This document shows positions 59,840 through 64,000 of a DNA stretch of 64,000 bases, piece after piece. Below the pieces are notes generated by a model, which was not told where the DNA came from, did no database searches, and saw only the letters and a program-made list of their open reading frames with translations. Within the stretch, counting starts at the first letter, position 1, and the number at the start of each line of letters is the position of its first letter. Position numbers and translations under genes: made by a program. Origin of the DNA: Thalassobius sp. Cn5-15 (GTDB taxonomy: Bacteria; Pseudomonadota; Alphaproteobacteria; Rhodobacterales; Rhodobacteraceae); contig NZ_JAKRGF010000001.1 of the NCBI RefSeq assembly GCF_022347685.1, positions 248,001 through 312,000 on the forward strand. The letters are read 5' to 3'.

Positions 59840-61507
59840 ATGTTTTCCGGACACCGTTTTGATTTTCTGACTTTTGACTCTTCGTCGAATTCTGTCGTTT
59901 CGCGGCGGCCTCGTCGACTAACACACCTATTCGCGGGTGTCGTTGCTGCCTCATTTTTCGCGTTTCAGGCGCCTGTTGCGGCGCAAGCGCAGGTGACGGC
60001 CTTCAAACAGGCGGTGGCCGAAGGTGCCTCTGACGATCGCGAACTGGCGCGGTTTTATCGCGAAAATGGCTTTTCTGCCGTGTGGACCGGTGAAGGCGAC
60101 GCGCATCTGGCCCGTCGTCAGGCGCTGCTGGCAACGCTGGCGAATGTGGCCAGCCATGGCTTACCTCAGGCGCGGTATGACGTGGATGGTTTGATTGCGA
60201 AGATGCGCGCAGCACAGACGCCGCGCGATCTGGGCTTGGTGGATGTGGCCCTGTCCAAGGCATATCTGGCCTATGCCCGCGATGTGGAATACGGCGTGCT
60301 GGAACCGCAGAAGGTCAACAAAGAGATCGTGCGCAAACCGCTCAGCCGTGACGGGGCGGCGTATATGGCAGATCTCCTTGACGGCAAGCCACGCGCGGTG
60401 ATGAACGCGCTCGCACCGAACACACCGCAATATCCGCGCTTGCGCAAAGAGATGTTGCGCCTGCAAGCGGTGATCGAACGTGGCGGTTGGGGTGCGACCG
60501 TGCCCGGCAAGAAGCTGGAGCCGGGTGATAAGGGCGCATCGGTTGTCAAACTGCGTGACCGCCTGATTGCGCTGGGGTATTTGAACCGGTCTGCTTCCCG
60601 CAGCTATGACAGCCGCATTCAGGCGGCGGTACAGCAGTTTCAGGCCGACCACGGTCTGGAACAGGATGGCGTTGCCGGTGCCACCACCTTGAAAGAGTTG
60701 AATGTCTCTGCAGAAAAGCGTCTGCAGTCGGTGCTGGTTGCGATGGAGCGGGAACGCTGGACCAACTTTGAACGTGGCGAACGTCACGTCTGGGTAAACC
60801 TCACGGATTACACCGCCAAGATCATGGATAACGGCAAGGTTACCTTCGAGACCCGTTCCGTCATCGGTGCCCGCGATTCCGACCGTCGCAGCCCCGAGTT
60901 CAGCGATGAGATGGAGCATATGGTGATCAACCCCACCTGGAACGTGCCCCGGTCTATCGCGGTGAAAGAATATCTGCCGCAGCTGCAACGTAACCCCAAT
61001 GCGGTGGCGCATCTGCGTCTGGTCGATGCGTCTGGTCGTGTTGTCAGCCGCAACGGTGCGGACTTTACCAAATACACCGCGCGCAGTTTCCCGTTTAACA
61101 TCAAACAGCCCCCCTCCAGCCGTAACGCGTTGGGTCTGGTGAAGTTTATGTTCCCGAACCGCCACAACATTTACCTGCACGACACGCCGCAAAAGGCGCT
61201 GTTTGCGCGTGAAACACGGGCCTACAGCCACGGCTGTATCCGTCTGGCGCAACCGTTTGAGTTTGGCTATGCGCTGCTGGCCAAACAATCGAGCGAACCG
61301 AAAAAGGTGTTCCACCGCTATCTGGACACCGGCCGCGAAAGCCACGTGGATCTGGAACAGCACGTTCCGGTGCATATTGTTTATCGTACCGCTGTGGTGC
61401 CTGCCAAAGGTCGTGCCAACTATCGCCGCGACACCTATGGCCGCGATGCGCAAATCTGGAACGCTTTGCAGTCGGCAGGGGTGGAACTGGGCGCCATTCA
61501 AAGTTAA
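59840..61507 (+). CDS. L,D-transpeptidase, YcbB/LdtD-like
   Basis: A 555-residue exported protein that makes 3-3 cross-links between peptidoglycan stems or attaches lipoprotein. A signal/anchor segment (about 28-50) precedes an SCP-like N-terminal region, a peptidoglycan-binding domain (about 228-295; YDSRIQAAVQQFQADHGLEQDGVAGATTLKELN) and a YkuD catalytic domain (about 320-500) with the active-site SHGCIRL, Cys466. The extended VWVNLTDYTAKIM and DEMEHMVINPTWNVPRS segments are typical of the YcbB group. The ATG 59840 start follows AAGAAAGACG. The neighbouring endopeptidase is its functional counterpart. Confidence 0.93.
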   Translation: MFSGHRFDFLTFDSSSNSVVSRRPRRLTHLFAGVVAASFFAFQAPVAAQAQVTAFKQAVAEGASDDRELARFYRENGFSAVWTGEGDAHLARRQALLATLANVASHGLPQARYDVDGLIAKMRAAQTPRDLGLVDVALSKAYLAYARDVEYGVLEPQKVNKEIVRKPLSRDGAAYMADLLDGKPRAVMNALAPNTPQYPRLRKEMLRLQAVIERGGWGATVPGKKLEPGDKGASVVKLRDRLIALGYLNRSASRSYDSRIQAAVQQFQADHGLEQDGVAGATTLKELNVSAEKRLQSVLVAMERERWTNFERGERHVWVNLTDYTAKIMDNGKVTFETRSVIGARDSDRRSPEFSDEMEHMVINPTWNVPRSIAVKEYLPQLQRNPNAVAHLRLVDASGRVVSRNGADFTKYTARSFPFNIKQPPSSRNALGLVKFMFPNRHNIYLHDTPQKALFARETRAYSHGCIRLAQPFEFGYALLAKQSSEPKKVFHRYLDTGRESHVDLEQHVPVHIVYRTAVVPAKGRANYRRDTYGRDAQIWNALQSAGVELGAIQS

Positions 61508-61540
61508 GTCTCTTGCCCAACGGTTATCCGAGGGCAGGAC

Positions 61541-62632
61541 ATGAGCATTACAGTCAAAGACATTGCAGCATCGCTGGGGGCGGAGGCCTTTGGCGATGTT
61601 TCTATTTCCATCACCGGTGTGGCGGAGCCTGCGATGGCGGGGGCGTCTGATCTTGCGCTGGCGATGAAACCTGCCTTTGCCAAAGGGCTGCCTGACGGTC
61701 AGGCGCAGGTGGCGATGCTGTGGGCGGGGGCTGATTGGCAGGCGCTGGGACTTAAGGCTGCCATTGTTGCACCGCGCCCGCGCTTTGCGATGGCGGGGCT
61801 GTCGGCGATGATGGACGCAGGGCAGGGATATGCTGCAGGCATCCACCCTTCGGCCATTGTCGATGTCCGTGCCAAACTGGGCGCCGACGTCACCATTGGC
61901 CCGCTGGCGGTTATCTCTGCCGGTGCGGTGATCGGCGATGGGTCTGTTATCGGCCCGCAGTGTTTCATCGGCGCGGATGCCTCGCTGGGGCAGGGCTGCT
62001 TCCTGCGCGAGGGCGTGAAAATCGGTGCGCGTGTGACCATCGGTGACCGCTTCATTGCTCAGCCCGGTGCGACGGTTGGCGGCGATGGGTTTTCCTTCGT
62101 GACGCCAGAGGTGTCAAACGTCGAACAGATGCGTGACACCTTGGGCGACGCGGGTGAGGCCAAGGCGCAAAGCTATGCGCGGATCCACTCCCTCGGCTCT
62201 GTCAGTGTCGGTGACGACGTCGAAATCGGTGCCAACGCCTGTATCGACTGCGGCACCGTGCGCGATACCCGCGTCGGCAATGGGGTGAAAATCGACAACC
62301 TCGCCCAGATCGGTCACAATGTTGAGGTCGGTAATGACACATTGATCTGCGCGCAGGTCGGTATCGCCGGATCGACACGTATCGGTCACAATGTGGTGTT
62401 AGGCGGTCAAACCGGGGTCAGCGACAACATCTTTATCGGCGACCACGTGATCACTGGCGGTGCCACCAAGGTGCTGGCCAATGTGCCTGCGGGGCGTGTC
62501 ATGCTGGGCTATCCGGCGATGAAGATGGAGACACATGTCGAAGCCTACAAGGGCCTGCGCCGCTTGCCCCGATTGTTCCGCGATGTGGCCGCGTTGAAGA
62601 AAGCGGTTTTAAATGCGGACGGGAATGACTAA
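61541..62632 (+). CDS. lpxD: UDP-3-O-acylglucosamine N-acyltransferase LpxD
   Basis: A 363-residue left-handed beta-helix acyltransferase that adds the second 3-hydroxy acyl chain to the lipid A precursor, using acyl carrier protein thioesters. An N-terminal LpxD domain (1-100) is followed by hexapeptide repeats from about 105 to 320 (IHPSAIVDVRAKLGADVTIGPLAVI and similar); the catalytic His lies in IDNLAQIGHNVEVG. ATG 61541 follows GAGGGCAGGAC. Its neighbours acp and a ketoacyl synthase gene suggest a lipid A acyl supply unit. Confidence 0.95.
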   Translation: MSITVKDIAASLGAEAFGDVSISITGVAEPAMAGASDLALAMKPAFAKGLPDGQAQVAMLWAGADWQALGLKAAIVAPRPRFAMAGLSAMMDAGQGYAAGIHPSAIVDVRAKLGADVTIGPLAVISAGAVIGDGSVIGPQCFIGADASLGQGCFLREGVKIGARVTIGDRFIAQPGATVGGDGFSFVTPEVSNVEQMRDTLGDAGEAKAQSYARIHSLGSVSVGDDVEIGANACIDCGTVRDTRVGNGVKIDNLAQIGHNVEVGNDTLICAQVGIAGSTRIGHNVVLGGQTGVSDNIFIGDHVITGGATKVLANVPAGRVMLGYPAMKMETHVEAYKGLRRLPRLFRDVAALKKAVLNADGND

Positions 62633-62665
62633 ATCATCCTCAGTGAGAGGGAAGGGGACTTGAGC

Positions 62666-62926
62666 ATGAGCATCAAGGAACAGGTAATCGCCATCATCGC
62701 CGAGCAGGCCGTTCTGGAACCATCCGACGTGTCCGAAGACAGCACGCTGGAAGATCTGGGAATCGACAGTCTCGGCCTCGTGGAAAGCATCTTCGCCATC
62801 GAAGAGGCCTTTGATATTTCGGTGCCGTTCAACGCAAACGAGCCGGAGCAGAGCGATTTTGACATCTCCTCTGTCGCCTCGATCATCAAAGGGATCGAAC
62901 AGCTGGTGGTTGAGCAAAAGAAATGA
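62666..62926 (+). CDS. Acyl carrier protein, dedicated paralogue
   Basis: An 86-residue acyl carrier protein with the phosphopantetheine serine, Ser35, in LGIDSLGLVESIF. Acidic helices flank it. It differs from the usual AcpP (whose motif is DSLDTVEL-like) and is therefore likely a specialised carrier, for example for lipid A or very-long acyl chains. The ATG 62666 is preceded by an in-frame TTG at 62660. Its stop overlaps the ketoacyl synthase start (ATGA), so the two are coupled. Confidence 0.9.
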   Translation: MSIKEQVIAIIAEQAVLEPSDVSEDSTLEDLGIDSLGLVESIFAIEEAFDISVPFNANEPEQSDFDISSVASIIKGIEQLVVEQKK

Positions 62927-64000
62927 CCCGCGCAATGAACCGTGTTGTGATCACTGGTGCAGGCACGATCAATGCGCTTGGCGCCTCTGTGCCTGCCACG
63001 CTGGAAGCCATGAGCGAAGGCCGTTGTGGCATTGGCGAGTTGGAGTTTCAGGATGTTGACCGTCTGGCGATCAAGATCGGCGGACAGGTCAAAGGCTATG
63101 ACTCTGAAACACGGTTTAACCGTCAACAACTGGCGCTTTATGACCGGTTCACCCAATTCACTCTGATCGCCGCGCGCGAGGCGCTGGCGCAGTCGGGTTT
63201 GGTGTTTTCCGGTGATCTGGCGGCCACCTCCGGTGTGATCCTTGGCAATTCGGGCGGCGGGATGACCACACTCGATGCCAATTACCGCACGGTTTATGAG
63301 GACGGAAAAAATCGCGTGCACCCGTTCGTGGTGCCGAAATTGATGAACAACGCCGCCGCCAGCCATGTGTCGATGGAGTTTAACCTCAAAGGTCCCAGTT
63401 TCACCGTGGCCACCGCGTGTGCCAGTTCGAACCATGCAATGGCGCAGGCCTTTAACATGGTGCGCTCTGGGATGTCCAAGGCGATGGTGACCGGCGGTTC
63501 TGAATCTATGCTGTGTTTTGGCGGTGTGAAGGCCTGGGAAGGTCTGCGCGTGATGTCAAAGGACGCCTGCCGCCCGTTCAGTGCCAACCGTAATGGTATG
63601 GTACAAGGCGAAGGCGCGGCGATTTTTGTGTTTGAGGAATACGAACATGCCAAAGCGCGCGGCGCTGACATTCTGGCAGAGGTGGCGGGGTTTGCCATGT
63701 CCTCTGACGCCAGTGATATCGTCATGCCGTCCAAACAGGGCGCGGCGCGGGCGATTTCCGGGGCCTTGCGGGATGCGGGCATCAACGCCGATCAGGTTGG
63801 CTATATCAACGCCCATGGCACCGGCACGGCGGCGAATGACAAAACGGAATGTGCTGCAGTGGCTGATGTATTCGGGGCGCATGCGGATCAGTTGATGATT
63901 TCGTCGACCAAAGCGATGCACGGCCACCTTATCGGCGGCACCGGCGCGGTCGAGTTGCTGGCCTGTATCATGGCGCTGCGCGACGGGGTGATTGCCCCCA
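62923..64000 (+). CDS. Beta-ketoacyl-ACP synthase II-like, 3' end outside window
   Basis: The visible 359 residues contain nearly the whole thiolase-fold KAS: the active-site Cys166 in VATACASSNHAMAQ, the first His in NAHGTGTAANDKTE, the Lys and second His in STKAMHGHLIGGTGAVELLA. The start was put at ATG 62923, which overlaps the acp stop (ATGA); M5 at 62935 is an alternative. The C-terminus is cut off by the end of the window. It extends acyl chains on the acp product. Because it follows lpxD and a private carrier protein, I infer it makes a lipid A acyl chain, but a general FabF paralogue is possible. Confidence 0.9.
   Translation, partial: MTRAMNRVVITGAGTINALGASVPATLEAMSEGRCGIGELEFQDVDRLAIKIGGQVKGYDSETRFNRQQLALYDRFTQFTLIAAREALAQSGLVFSGDLAATSGVILGNSGGGMTTLDANYRTVYEDGKNRVHPFVVPKLMNNAAASHVSMEFNLKGPSFTVATACASSNHAMAQAFNMVRSGMSKAMVTGGSESMLCFGGVKAWEGLRVMSKDACRPFSANRNGMVQGEGAAIFVFEEYEHAKARGADILAEVAGFAMSSDASDIVMPSKQGAARAISGALRDAGINADQVGYINAHGTGTAANDKTECAAVADVFGAHADQLMISSTKAMHGHLIGGTGAVELLACIMALRDGVIAP

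Noticed and set aside
60161-61846. 561-codon open frame on the minus strand opposite the L,D-transpeptidase gene
   Set aside because: Shadow frame: rich in Arg and His with no recognisable domain, while the plus strand encodes a clear YkuD enzyme.
1-64000. CRISPR array, prophage or intact insertion sequence
   Set aside because: No regularly spaced direct repeats with unique spacers, no transposase or phage gene, and no paired terminal repeats were found.

Overview
The window looks like a chromosomal segment of an alphaproteobacterium of the order Rhodobacterales, most likely a marine Roseobacter-group organism. The evidence is the gene order dusB-ntrB-ntrC-ntrY-ntrX-trkA-trkH-hfq-hflX, an IscR with a single cysteine ahead of a suf operon, an Irr-type iron box in front of that operon, and GC-rich coding sequence with many GTG/TTG starts and ATGA/TGATG overlaps. 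I see no phage genes, no intact insertion sequence and no CRISPR array. One tRNA gene (Arg, CCG) is present.

Layout: 1-4.9 kb holds the end of a LysR regulator, a CBS-domain protein, coaD, an unknown membrane protein, an Fe-S flavoprotein that fuses two CDGSH motifs to a glutamate-synthase domain, and a glutathione transferase-like reductase. 4.9-11.4 kb is a tripartite tricarboxylate transporter (tctCBA) divergent from a TctDE two-component system that carries an extra periplasmic binding protein. 11.4-12.3 kb is a gene-free gap. 12.3-23.1 kb is the most interesting block: a LysR regulator, a peptide-type ABC importer (binding protein, two permeases, fused double ATPase), phnW, phnX and a formylglycine-type phosphonate monoester hydrolase. 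Read together they suggest import of an intact ester of 2-aminoethylphosphonate (AEP), cytoplasmic release of AEP, and conversion to acetaldehyde and phosphate. 23.4-27.8 kb is a methylated-amine cluster: a DgcA/trimethylamine-dehydrogenase-like flavoprotein, a non-pyrrolysine MttB-family methyltransferase and a divergent TetR regulator.

28-33.4 kb contains tig, an rpiB-like gene, a stand-alone zinc-binding CZB protein behind a structured intergenic region, amtB, pncC and pgpA. 33.6-46.1 kb is the nitrogen regulation/potassium uptake block; both NtrC and NtrX lack the sigma-54 contact loop (GAFTGA). 46.3-49.8 kb is a set of minus-strand genes: a hydrolase, a tandem HD-domain protein, two small unknown proteins and a second hydrolase. 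49.9-58 kb is the iscR-suf iron-sulfur assembly operon with two cysteine desulfurases and four accessory small or membrane proteins. 58-64 kb holds tRNA-Arg, an unknown gene, a divergent peptidoglycan pair (a MepK-like endopeptidase and a YcbB-like L,D-transpeptidase), then lpxD, a dedicated acyl carrier protein and the start of a ketoacyl synthase gene cut off by the window end.

Many long minus-strand frames opposite GC-rich genes are shadows and are omitted. Functional names rest on motifs and remembered family sequences; no database search was run.
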